From JAAXIE01 sp965263155 (GTDB lineage Bacteria; Chloroflexota; Dehalococcoidia; Lucifugimonadales; JAAXIE01): a stretch of 64,000 nucleotides of DNA. Shown here piece after piece: positions 25,913-34,603 of the stretch. The stretch covers positions 620,001 to 684,000 of the forward strand of contig OZ253586.1 in assembly GCA_965263155.1 (NCBI GenBank), read 5' to 3'. The notes under the pieces were generated by a model that was not told the DNA's origin, did no database searches, and worked only from the letters and a program-made list of their open reading frames with translations. The number at the start of each line of letters is the position of its first letter. The first letter of the stretch is position 1. Both the position numbers and the translations under genes were made by a program.

Positions 25913-28012
25913 ATGAAGCTTCTCTCATTCCTGCATTTCCTGCTCGTGCTCTTGGTGGCGGTTGCCTGTGGGCGTCCGACCCCGACCCCGGACTTGGACT
26001 CTATGGTGGCTGCCGCCGTGGCGTCTGCCTTGCCCACCCCTGCTTCCACACCGACCGCAACCGATTCGCCGGTTCCAACTGCGACCCTTGCGCCCGCGCC
26101 GATTCCTACACCTGACGTGGCCGCAATAGTGGCAGCTGCTATCGAAGCGTCTCGATCAACTCCAATACCTACACCGCCGCCTACTCCCACGCCTGTGCTA
26201 ACGCCAGTCCCGACCCCCGTCCCCACCCCGAATATGGAAGCCTTGGTTGCTGCTGCGGCTCAAGCCGCGGCCTCAGCCTTGCCTACATCGACACCTGCCC
26301 CCACATCCACGCCCGCTCCAACACCCGTGCCCACGCCTGTCCCGACACCGACACCATCTCCTGCGCCCACACTATCTCCTGCGCCCACACCATCTCCTGC
26401 GCCCACACCCACACCCACGCCATCATTAAGTGTAATCGTCGAGCGGGTCAGGCCCGCAGTGGTAAGAGTCGAGACGGACCGAGGGTCGGGCTCAGGGGTC
26501 ATGTTTGAAGTGGAGGGGGGAACCGGTTAAGTCCTAACCAACCACCATGTCATAGAAGATGCTAGCACCGTGAGGATCGTCGTTAACGACGCTACAACGT
26601 ACGCCGGGAATGTATTGGGATCAGACAACGTGCGCGACTTGGCGGTAGTCAGAATCTGCTGCGGCAGCTTCGAAACCGCCCCTTTTGGCAACGCCTTTGG
26701 CCTGGAAGCTGGTACCGAAGTTATCATCATGGGCTACCCATTGGGTCTACCAGGGGACGCTACGGTGACCAGTGGAATCATCTCTGCGGTCCGTTACGAT
26801 ACCGACTATCGCAGCGAGGTAATCCAGACTGATGCAGCCATTAACCCTGGCAACAGTGGCGGCCCGATGTTCTCCGTGAATGGCGAGGTGCTGGGCATCA
26901 ACACCTTCAAATGGGTCGAAGAGGGCGTGGAAGGCGTGGGTTTCGCAATATCCGGCACCGTCGTACAGGGAGAGATACCGACGCTCTTGGCCGGCGTAAC
27001 AGCCACGGCGACGCCCACAGCAGTGCCCGACGGCACCAGTGATTTCGGCCCCATCGACGGCGCTCTGTGGCACGACCCAACTAATGTGTTCATCAAGACA
27101 CAGGAAGCGGATGTCTGGATGACCAACCACATGGTGGAGGCAACTTTCATCAATCCTTATGATGCTTCGTCTCATTCTTGGGATTATGGGTTCATCCTGC
27201 GTAGGCCGCGCGGCGACGAAGACTTCGTCCAGGTGGTTGTATCTAGTTATAAGCGCTGGGAACTGAATGTTGAGGCTACCGCCCCGTACCGGACATTAAA
27301 TGATGGGACGGTGCCCTATCTCAACACGAGTATCGGCGGACGGAACCATTTGAGAGTGATCGCTATGGGTGAGCGGGGTTTGTTCTTTGTGAACGGTAAC
27401 TTCGTCTCCACGCTGGACTTGAGCGATGTGACTCATACTGGCGACGTGGCCCTGATGACCGGCGCGTTCACCGGTGGTGAGGTCGCTGGTGAGGTCACAA
27501 GATACCAGGAGTTCCGAGTTGAGAAACTGACTAGGGCGTACGGGCCAATTGGGGGAGTGCTTCATGACGATGGCACTGAAAGTCTTACCGACCATACGGC
27601 GTTTGGGCTGAGCACTCGTGATCTGATCGTGGAAGCTAAATTCGTTAATCCGCTCGTAGTTGACTGGTTCTATGGATTCTCCCTCCGCAACCCGGGATTC
27701 AACCGGCTCGATTTGGTTTTCCTAGCTGACGACTCTGGGTGGGTGCACTACACGAGGAAAGCTGCGGACCAGGATTACACCCTCGTGTCATCAGACACCG
27801 TGACTGAGAGGCACCTGCGGCCCGATCGACGCAACAAGTTGTCGCTCGTCGCGTTAGGGAATGAGGGCTGGCTCCTGTTGAACGGTGAGTTCATAGCTAG
27901 GTTGGACTTGAGCGGTAATCAAGACGCTGGCTGGGTCGCTGCAATCGCTGGCTTCTTCAATGACCGTGGCGGATCAGTGGAGTTCGAGGATTTCACCGTC
28001 TGGGTCCCTTAG
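25913..28012 (+). pseudogene. Secreted trypsin-like (HtrA-type) serine protease lipoprotein, interrupted by one in-frame stop
   Basis: The N-terminal signal ends with lipobox AVAC, implying a lipid anchor outside the membrane. A Pro/Thr-rich linker holds three repeats of the type (M/I/L)VAAA. The protease domain begins at VIVERVRPAVVRVE. A TAA at 26528-26530 then stands where homologous sequences usually have a residue such as Tyr before VLTNHHVIEDA. Beyond it the same frame continues for 493 codons with the full triad: His at 26546, Asp at 26636 (VRDLAVV), Ser at 26855 (GNSGGP). Two related beta-sandwich modules follow (about 27050-27530 and 27540-28009). Nothing else is damaged, so this is a fresh nonsense mutation, readthrough or a base error. 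Confidence 0.85.
26353..26406 (+). repeat. Three 18-nt tandem repeats in the protease linker
   Basis: The unit ACCATCTCCTGCGCCCAC occurs three times in a row, with one C-to-T change in the second. It encodes PSPAPT-type hexapeptides in the Pro/Thr linker and could expand or shrink in frame. Confidence 0.75.
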
Positions 28013-28072
28013 ATGGTGGGCTATGGTGTGCCTTCGGCTCTTGCCGACCGCCGGCTGCTATCATCCCCCACT

Positions 28073-28102
28073 TTGACCCTCCCGAAACCCCGGTGGTACA
28101 AT
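28073..28102 (+). promoter_or_regulatory. Promoter of yebC-ruvC-ruvA
   Basis: TTGACC at 28073-28078, 18 nt, then TACAAT at 28097-28102. It lies about 85 nt upstream of the yebC ATG. Confidence 0.55.
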
Positions 28103-28190
28103 CGGCGGCAGCTTGAAGCTGGCGCCGGTCCCGGGCCCTTGGTTCCCAGGTGTCAAGGGCGGCGTAGCCTTGAGAGTGGGAGTTTTTAGT

Positions 28191-28952
28191 ATGTCTGGTC
28201 ACTCCAAGTGGTCTACCATCAAGCACTCAAAGGGAATCACCGACGCGCGGCGGGGCCAGCTGTTTACCAAGCTGAGCCGCGATGTGGCGTTGGCGGTGCG
28301 GCAGGGCGGTGGCCCCGACCCCAACATGAACTTCCGGCTGCGGCTGGCCATCGACAGGGCCAAGGGCAGCAACATGCCCATGGACACCATTGAGCGGGCC
28401 ATTCAGAGGGCCTCGGGTAGCGGTGACGGGGCCGACGACTTCGAAGAAATCTTCTACGAGGGCTATGGGCCCGGTGGCGCCGCCATCCTTCTGCAGGCCC
28501 TTACCCCCAACCGAAACCGCACCGCCTCGGAGGTACGCTCCACCTTCACCAAGGCCGGGGCGTCTCTGGGCGAGGTTGGCTGCGTGGCTTGGAATTTCGA
28601 GAGCAAGGGCATCATCACCCTTGAAGTATCCGAGGAGCAGGCGGAAGAGGTGGCCCTGCTGGCCATCGATGCCCAAGCCGAGGATGTACAAGTCGATGGG
28701 GCCTACGTGGAGGTCCAGACGCGTCCCGAAGACTTGGAGGCTGTGCGTCAGGCCTTACAGCAGGCAGACCTGCCGGTGATGTCGGCGGAGATATCGATGG
28801 CCCCCAAGACCACTGTCTCCTTGGGAGACAAAGAGGCTGAGCAGACCCTGAAGCTTCTGGACAACTTGGAAGAGCTGATGGACGTCCAGAAAGTCTACTC
28901 CAACGGCGACTTCCCCGACGACGTATTGCAGCGCTACAGCAAGGAGTCCTGA
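28191..28952 (+). CDS. YebC/PmpR family regulatory protein
   Basis: A 253-residue protein of the YebC family, known as DNA-binding regulators and, for some members, factors that relieve ribosome stalling. It opens MSGHSKWSTIKHSKGITDA and has RLAIDRAKGSNMPMDTIERAI and EGYGPGGAAILLQALTPNRNRT, all signatures. ATG 28191 fits the family start; the frame is open for another 26 codons upstream but unlike homologues. It commonly precedes ruvC, as here (6 nt gap). Confidence 0.93.
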   Translation: MSGHSKWSTIKHSKGITDARRGQLFTKLSRDVALAVRQGGGPDPNMNFRLRLAIDRAKGSNMPMDTIERAIQRASGSGDGADDFEEIFYEGYGPGGAAILLQALTPNRNRTASEVRSTFTKAGASLGEVGCVAWNFESKGIITLEVSEEQAEEVALLAIDAQAEDVQVDGAYVEVQTRPEDLEAVRQALQQADLPVMSAEISMAPKTTVSLGDKEAEQTLKLLDNLEELMDVQKVYSNGDFPDDVLQRYSKES

Positions 28953-28958
28953 TCCCCC

Positions 28959-29504
28959 ATGCGTGTCCTCGGGATCGACCCGGGTACATGGACCACCGGC
29001 TACGGCCTCCTTGCGGCAGACCGTTCGATCACAGTTATCGATTGGGGGGCCATCAGCTTTAAGAGGAGCAGGAAGGGCGACAGCGATACCGGCCTTGAGC
29101 GCAGGCTCCACCACATCTATGTCGCGTTGAGCGATCTGATCCAGCGGGAGAGCCCCGAAGAGGTTGCTGTGGAAGACCCCTTCCTGGGCCGGGGCGCGCG
29201 CACCTTCCCCACCACCGCCATCGCCATAGGGCAGGCTCAGGCAGCGGCATTTATGGCAGCCGCGCGGTTCGAGTTGCCGATTCACCGTTATTCGCCAGCC
29301 GAGGTGAAGCTGGCTGTAGCAGACTATGGGCGGGCCACCAAGGAGCAGGTGCAAGAGCTTCTTGCGAGGCAGTTGGACATGCAACCGACCTTTGACCAGC
29401 CGGACGCTGCTGACGCCTTGGCAGCGGCCCTGTGCCATGTGCGACGGCGCCACTCCGACGATGTCGTTTATCAGCAGGCCTCCTCGGGCTGGCCCGGTTT
29501 CTGA
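28959..29504 (+). CDS. ruvC: Holliday junction endonuclease RuvC
   Basis: Resolves Holliday junctions by paired nicking. The 181-residue protein has catalytic Asp7 in LGIDPGT, Glu72 in VAVEDPF, and the C-terminal acidic pair in FDQPDAADALAAAL (Asp149, Asp152). VEDPFLGRG replaces the usual VEEVF form but keeps the acidic residue. It starts 6 nt after yebC and ends 19 nt before ruvA. Confidence 0.93.
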   Translation: MRVLGIDPGTWTTGYGLLAADRSITVIDWGAISFKRSRKGDSDTGLERRLHHIYVALSDLIQRESPEEVAVEDPFLGRGARTFPTTAIAIGQAQAAAFMAAARFELPIHRYSPAEVKLAVADYGRATKEQVQELLARQLDMQPTFDQPDAADALAAALCHVRRRHSDDVVYQQASSGWPGF

Positions 29505-29523
29505 GAGTAATCGGAGGCTAGGC

Positions 29524-30105
29524 GTGATTGTAGGCGTCAGGGGCAGGCTGGAGGCCAAGGGTGGCGGCCATGTGGATGTGAGCGTGGGCGGGGTAGTACT
29601 GCGTGTGCTGGCGCCCGCCTCCATGGTGGAAGCTGCTGGGCCCATCGGTCAGGAGATGCAACTGCATACCCACTTGGTGGTGCAGAACGAGCAACCCTCG
29701 CTTTACGGTTTCGCCACTGTCACGGACTTGGGCCTTTTCCAGCTGCTGATCACCGTGTCGGGCATCGGCCCAAGAACAGCCTTGGCCCTCATCTCTTCGC
29801 TACCGGAGCAAACTTTGGTGACTGCCATCGCTTCCGGTGACGAGGTGTCCCTGAGCAGCGTGTCAGGGGTGGGAAAGAGGAGTGCTGCCCGCATCGTGGT
29901 GGAGTTGCAGAGCAAGCTAGGGCAACTGCACCATCAAGCGATGCCGGTGATTTCCAGCAACGGGCCAGCCGCCGTCTCAGCCCTCACCGCCTTGGGCTAT
30001 ACTGCAAGAGAAGCCTCCCAAGCAGTGGCATCCATCGAACAAAGCCAAGACGTGCCCATGCCCATGGAAGACTTGTTGCGCATCGCCCTGCAGCGCTTGG
30101 GGTAA
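29524..30105 (+). CDS. ruvA: Holliday junction DNA helicase subunit RuvA
   Basis: Tetrameric junction-binding protein, 193 residues. Domain I (OB fold) begins VIVGVRGRLEAKGGG. Domain II has helix-hairpin-helix motifs ITVSGIGPRTALALIS and LSSVSGVGKRSAARIVVEL. Domain III at the C-terminus (SALTALGYTAREASQAV) binds RuvB. GTG 29524 has GGAGG 6 nt upstream. ruvB is not in the window. Confidence 0.93.
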   Translation: MIVGVRGRLEAKGGGHVDVSVGGVVLRVLAPASMVEAAGPIGQEMQLHTHLVVQNEQPSLYGFATVTDLGLFQLLITVSGIGPRTALALISSLPEQTLVTAIASGDEVSLSSVSGVGKRSAARIVVELQSKLGQLHHQAMPVISSNGPAAVSALTALGYTAREASQAVASIEQSQDVPMPMEDLLRIALQRLG

Positions 30106-30571
30106 TAGGTCAGGGAAATCTCGAATGGGCCGCCTTCGCATCCGCTCTATGGCCTCACGTGCCTCCACCAACCCACTGACATTTCCCTATCGACGCCCGC
30201 CCCCGTCGTCGCTATCATGATGTTATGCACTCGTACTCTGCCGCCCCAACAAGCTGGCCCGCAAGCAGCCCCCTCCTCGGCTGCTTGGCTATCACAGAAC
30301 ATGATGTTTCTATGCCACCGGGGTTACATGCGAGTGTGCAACAATCTTCGACTCAATCGTATTTGAGCAGCGATACAATTGCAGGAATTGCACGCATTCC
30401 AGATATAAAACAATTTTTCCCAGATATGATCGACCTGCAACTCAGCTACGGGATCTGCCACATACGCCACACGCTTCAGCTACAAACATTGCGCAGGCAC
30501 TCTTATCATGCTGCTTGATACTCTGTCTGATCCCAGGTCTGGTCCGCGGAGCCTGAGAGGGAAGGGCATAC
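30106..30571. other. Repeat-containing gap between ruvA and uvrB
   Basis: No gene is supported in these 466 nt. The main content is an AT-rich repeat (30378-30472) homologous to 61517-61610 on the opposite strand. A 97-codon frame (30225-30518) spans it but has no recognisable protein and a composition unlike neighbouring genes. Confidence 0.55.
30378..30472 (+). repeat. AT-rich dispersed repeat, copy C
   Basis: Contains AATTGCAGG and AATTGCACG in tandem, then two CAGATAT words exactly 21 nt apart, an A-run and T-run between them, and CTCAGCTACG. About three quarters of positions match the complement of 61517-61610, with two single-base gaps. Confidence 0.6.
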
Positions 30572-32725
30572 ATGCCTGACTTCAAAGTAGTAGCCGATTT
30601 TCAGCCCATGGGCGACCAGCCAACCGCTGTGGAATCGCTGGTCGCGGGAATCGATGATGGCCATCGCTACCAGACCCTCTTGGGCGTCACCGGCAGCGGC
30701 AAGACCTTCACCATGGCCAAGATCATCGAGAAGATTCAGCGTCCCACGCTGCTCATCGCCCACAACAAGACGCTGGCCGCCCAGTTAGCCACGGAGCTCA
30801 AGGACTTCTTTCCCAACAACGCCGTCGAATACTTCGTCTCCTACTACGATTATTACCAGCCCGAGGCTTACATCCCCCACACCGACACCTACATCGCTAA
30901 GGACTCCGACGTAAACCAGGAGTTGGACAAGCTGAGGCTCTCGGCTACGCGGTCGCTGCTTACGCGCCGCGACGTGGTGATCGTCGCCTCAGTCTCGTGC
31001 ATCTACGGCTTGGGAGATCCCGCTGATTACTTCAGCTTTGTCGCCGAGGTGAAGAAGGGCGAGTTGCGAAACCGCAGCCGGTTGGTGCGCCAGTTGGTGG
31101 ACATGCAGTACGAGCGCAACGACATAGACCTCGCCCGCGGCCGCTTCCGCATACGGGGTGACACCTTGGAGATGGTGCCAGCCTACGAGGAGGTGGCACT
31201 GCGCATCCAGTTCTGGGGCGATGAAGTCGAGCGCATCGTCGAGGTGGACCCCCTTACCGGCGAGTTGCTGGCGGAGCGGGACTCGGTGTTCATCTATCCT
31301 GCCCGTCACTTCGTCACGCCCAAGGAGAAGATGCAGCTGGCCTTGGAGGATATCGAGGTCGAGTTGCAGGAGTGTCTGGCAGACCTCAGGGCTAGGAACA
31401 AGCTGCTGGAGGCGGCCCGGCTGGAGCAGCGGTCCCGCTACGACTTGGAGATGATGCGGGAGACGGGCTTCTGCTCTGGTGTGGAAAACTACTCCCGCCA
31501 CCTCTCTCGCCGCGCGGCGGGCAGTGCCCCGTGGACGCTACTGGACTACTTCCCGGAAGACTTCGTCCTGTTCATCGACGAGTCGCACATGACCCTGCCC
31601 CAGCTTCACGGGATGTACAAAGGCGACATTTCCCGCAAGACCACTCTAGTGGACTTCGGCTTCCGCCTGCCCTCGGCAATCGACAACCGGCCCCTTAACT
31701 TCCGTGAGTTCGAGGAACGCATTCATCAGATGGTGTTCGTTTCCGCCACTCCGGGCGCCTACGAGATGGAGGTCAGCCAGAAAGTAGCGGAGCAGATCAT
31801 CCGCCCCACCGGTCTGCTGGACCCCACCATCGAAGTAAAGCCCACCGCGGGCCAGATTGATGACCTCATTGAGCGCATCAAGGAGCGGGTAGAGAGCGGC
31901 GAGCGGGTACTGGTCACCACCCTGACCAAGCGCATGGCCGAGGAGCTGGCTGACTACCTGCAGGAGATGGGTGTTCGCAACACATACCTCCACTCCGAAA
32001 TCAAGACGCTGGGCCGCAGCGAGATACTGCGGGACCTGCGCCTCGGCGTTTACGACGTGGTCGTGGGCATCAACCTGCTGCGGGAAGGGCTGGATTTGCC
32101 CGAAGTGAGCTTGGTTGCCATCCTGGACGCGGACAAAGAGGGCTACTTGCGCTCCGACAGCTCCCTGGTTCAGACCATCGGCAGGGCAGCCCGCCATGCG
32201 TCGGGCCATGTGGTGATGTATGCCGACAACATAACGGCCTCCATGCGGCGGGCCATCGACGAGACCGAGCGCCGTCGCACCCTGCAACACAGCTACAACC
32301 AGACCAATAACATCGTTCCGCAGAGCATCACCAAGGCGGTGCGAGACATCACCGACCGTGTCAAGGCCGTGGCCGAGACACGGGGCGCCTACCGCACCGA
32401 GCGGAAGCAGATGTCCCGCGATGACATGTTCCGCGTCATTAAGGACTTGGAAACGCAAATGAAATACTGCGCCCGAAACCTCGAATTCGAGAAGGCAGCT
32501 CTGCTGCGGGACGAAGTCTACGAGTTGAGGCGCGTGATGGCCATTGACTACGCCGGACCGGAGGGCGCGTCTGAAGAGGCGCCCCGCCAGAAGCCTCGCT
32601 CCAGTCCAGGAAATGAAGGCACGCCGGAGCCAGCGGCCCCTCGACAGAAGGTGCCTTCTCGTGCCGGGTCCGGTGGCAATTATGAGCCGGTTTCGCGGTC
32701 GAAGAGCCGGTCTCGTAAAAGTTGA
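30572..32725 (+). CDS. uvrB: Excinuclease ABC subunit B
   Basis: DNA-damage recognition helicase of nucleotide excision repair. The 717-residue protein has Walker A GVTGSGKT at 38-45 and the beta-hairpin region YFVSYYDYYQPEAYIP. Helicase motifs include FIDESHMTLPQ and INLLREGLDLPEVSLV, and the UVR domain is near residues 625-660. About 50 extra residues rich in Pro, Ser and Arg follow the UVR domain. GAGAGGGAAGGG precedes the ATG. uvrA and uvrC are not nearby. Confidence 0.95.
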   Translation: MPDFKVVADFQPMGDQPTAVESLVAGIDDGHRYQTLLGVTGSGKTFTMAKIIEKIQRPTLLIAHNKTLAAQLATELKDFFPNNAVEYFVSYYDYYQPEAYIPHTDTYIAKDSDVNQELDKLRLSATRSLLTRRDVVIVASVSCIYGLGDPADYFSFVAEVKKGELRNRSRLVRQLVDMQYERNDIDLARGRFRIRGDTLEMVPAYEEVALRIQFWGDEVERIVEVDPLTGELLAERDSVFIYPARHFVTPKEKMQLALEDIEVELQECLADLRARNKLLEAARLEQRSRYDLEMMRETGFCSGVENYSRHLSRRAAGSAPWTLLDYFPEDFVLFIDESHMTLPQLHGMYKGDISRKTTLVDFGFRLPSAIDNRPLNFREFEERIHQMVFVSATPGAYEMEVSQKVAEQIIRPTGLLDPTIEVKPTAGQIDDLIERIKERVESGERVLVTTLTKRMAEELADYLQEMGVRNTYLHSEIKTLGRSEILRDLRLGVYDVVVGINLLREGLDLPEVSLVAILDADKEGYLRSDSSLVQTIGRAARHASGHVVMYADNITASMRRAIDETERRRTLQHSYNQTNNIVPQSITKAVRDITDRVKAVAETRGAYRTERKQMSRDDMFRVIKDLETQMKYCARNLEFEKAALLRDEVYELRRVMAIDYAGPEGASEEAPRQKPRSSPGNEGTPEPAAPRQKVPSRAGSGGNYEPVSRSKSRSRKS

Positions 32726-32785
32726 CCTACTCTATCGACTTTAGCTACAATTGCGACAAGCAAGGACCACCTTTGAGGGGGCGAC

Positions 32786-33088
32786 ATGGCTGTTACTGTG
32801 GACGGCGTAAAAGAGGTTCTGAAGAACGTATACGACCCAGAAATTCCCATCAACGTGGTGGACTTGGGCCTCATTTATGCTATTGAGGTGGAGGAGGGTA
32901 ATGTGAAAGTTGACATGACCCTCACCTTCCCCGGCTGTGGCATGGGCCCAATGATCGCCCAGCAGGCTGAATGGGCCATCTCTGAGCTCGATGGCGTGGA
33001 GGATGTGGAAGTGGAGATGGTCTTCGACCCTCCTTGGAACCCGGAATACATCTCTGAAGACGGCAAAAAGCTGCTAGGGATCGACTGA
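32786..33088 (+). CDS. DUF59 / MIP18-family iron-sulfur assembly protein (SufT-like)
   Basis: A 100-residue protein of the family that includes SufT and PaaD and helps mature Fe-S proteins. The core VYDPEIPINVVDLGLIY and TFPGCGMGP, with the conserved Cys, are clear. GAGGGGGCGAC precedes the ATG. It lies 1 nt before the Mrp ATPase gene, a common pairing, so the two probably work together on Fe-S cluster delivery. Confidence 0.88.
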   Translation: MAVTVDGVKEVLKNVYDPEIPINVVDLGLIYAIEVEEGNVKVDMTLTFPGCGMGPMIAQQAEWAISELDGVEDVEVEMVFDPPWNPEYISEDGKKLLGID

Positions 33089-33089
33089 C

Positions 33090-33887
33090 ATGACCACTCC
33101 TCAGGAAAAAGCGCGGCTCGAATCTATCAAGCGTAGCTGGGAGCAGAAACGGGCCATCACCCGTAACATGGGCAACATCAAGGCCAAGGTTGGCGTCTAC
33201 AGTGGCAAAGGTGGCGTCGGCAAGACCACTGTGGCCGTGAACCTAGCCACCACCCTAGCGCAGCAGGGCTACAAGGTTGGCCTGCTGGACGTCGACATTG
33301 ATTGCCCCAACGTGGTCAAGGTCTTGGGAGTGACGGACAAGCCGGAGCAGATAGACGGACACCTGATCCCCGCAGAGAAGTTTGGGGTCAAGTGCGTCTC
33401 CATGGGCTTCTTCCAAGAGAACGAGAACGAGGCCATCATCTGGCGCGGTCCCATGATTCACAACGCCATCAACCAGTTCTTGCAGATGACCGACTGGGGC
33501 GACGCCGAGTACTTGATAATTGATCTGCCTCCGGGCACGTCCGACGCGCCCCTGACGGTGATGCAGACCGTTCCCATGGATGGGTTCGTGGTGGTGGTGA
33601 CGCCTCAGGAGTTGGCCCAACTGGACGGGCGGCGTTGTATCCACATGATCCGCAAGCTCAAGATGAAAGTTTTGGGCATTGTGGAGAACTACACCGGCGA
33701 GATGTTCGGTTCTGGCTCTGGCCCGGCCCTATCGGCAGAGTTGGGCAGCCCATTCTTGGGGGCGCTGACTCTACGGTCCGACTACCGAGACACCTCTCAG
33801 CCCACGGTGCTCAACTCCAGTGAGGTGATGGGCGAGTTCCAGCACATCGCCGAGCAGTTGAAGCAATCGCTGGATAGCGGCTGCTAG
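33090..33887 (+). CDS. Mrp/NBP35 family P-loop ATPase (Fe-S carrier)
   Basis: ATP-binding Fe-S scaffold or carrier, 265 residues. Deviant Walker A GKGGVGKT is at 39-46, with VGLLDVDIDCPNV and LIIDLPPGTSD following. Many ApbC proteins carry a C-terminal CxxC that binds the cluster; I do not see it here. An N-terminal charged helix precedes the P-loop. It is translationally adjacent to the DUF59 gene, which in other bacteria is fused to the N-terminus of ApbC. Confidence 0.9.
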   Translation: MTTPQEKARLESIKRSWEQKRAITRNMGNIKAKVGVYSGKGGVGKTTVAVNLATTLAQQGYKVGLLDVDIDCPNVVKVLGVTDKPEQIDGHLIPAEKFGVKCVSMGFFQENENEAIIWRGPMIHNAINQFLQMTDWGDAEYLIIDLPPGTSDAPLTVMQTVPMDGFVVVVTPQELAQLDGRRCIHMIRKLKMKVLGIVENYTGEMFGSGSGPALSAELGSPFLGALTLRSDYRDTSQPTVLNSSEVMGEFQHIAEQLKQSLDSGC

Positions 33888-34021
33888 GCTCTCCTCTCGG
33901 ATCCCTGCACTACGCTCCTCAACGTTCGGTACGTCCGAGGACGGAAGGCTCCGTGCCGTTTACCAAAGACCCCGGAACCTAGGCCGCATCCACCCTACTA
34001 GGCGAGTTGTCCATCAGGAAA

Positions 34022-34603
34022 ATGGCTATGGCTGAGGCTAGGCCTAAGGATCAAGCTCGCCTGCGAAGACTACCGCAAGACCGCCGACGATGAACGGTGG
34101 GAGCTATTGCACAGAGAGTTGGTCATGCTGCCGCGTTCCCGAGTGATGCGCATCAGGCGGCTTTACTCACATTGGCGTGATGTCTCCGCTCGTTTGTCAG
34201 GCAGCACGGCTAAGGGTATGTGCACTTTGCACCTTTGGACGTGGTGCTGTCGGACACCAACCTAGTTCGGCCAGACTTGCTGTGCGTTTCCAACCAGCGG
34301 CAACGCATCGTTGCTCCCGACAGCATCCGTGGGGCGCCGGGCTTGGTGGTGGAGATACTGTCGCCATCGACCGCTAGCCGTGATTGGAGAATCAAGCTCG
34401 ATCCGTATGCGGAGTACCGCGACCAAGAGTATTGGGTGGTGGACCCCGATGCGCAGTGAGTCTGGGTGATGGCTCCTAGCTATGAAGACCCCTTGGTTGA
34501 GGTGGGGAATTACGGAAGGGACGACACCCTAACGTCTCCCGCGCTGCTAGGCTTCACCGTCAGACCTGACGAGGTGTTCCAAGCGCCCCGCGAGCCACGC
34601 TAG
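34022..34603 (+). pseudogene. Decayed Uma2-family (DUF820) endonuclease-like gene
   Basis: Pieces of a Uma2 protein appear in sequence order but in changing frames. ATG 34022 gives MAMAEARPKDQARL; from 34062, one frame over, comes CEDYRKTADDERWELLHREL. From about 34215 the first frame resumes with FAPLDVVLSDTNLVRPDLL, LVVEILSPSTASRD and EYWVVDPDAQ, then a TGA at 34457. The tail VWVMAPSYEDPLVEVGNYGRD follows in the same frame to the TAG at 34601. At least two frameshifts and one stop make it inactive. Its end overlaps the accDA stop. Uma2 genes are often multicopy and expendable. Confidence 0.75.

Noticed and set aside
30225..30518. 97-codon frame between ruvA and uvrB
   Set aside because: It spans AT-rich repeat C, lacks a ribosome site and has no homologue I recognise.
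31646..32458. 270-codon minus-strand frame
   Set aside because: Antisense to uvrB with no motif.
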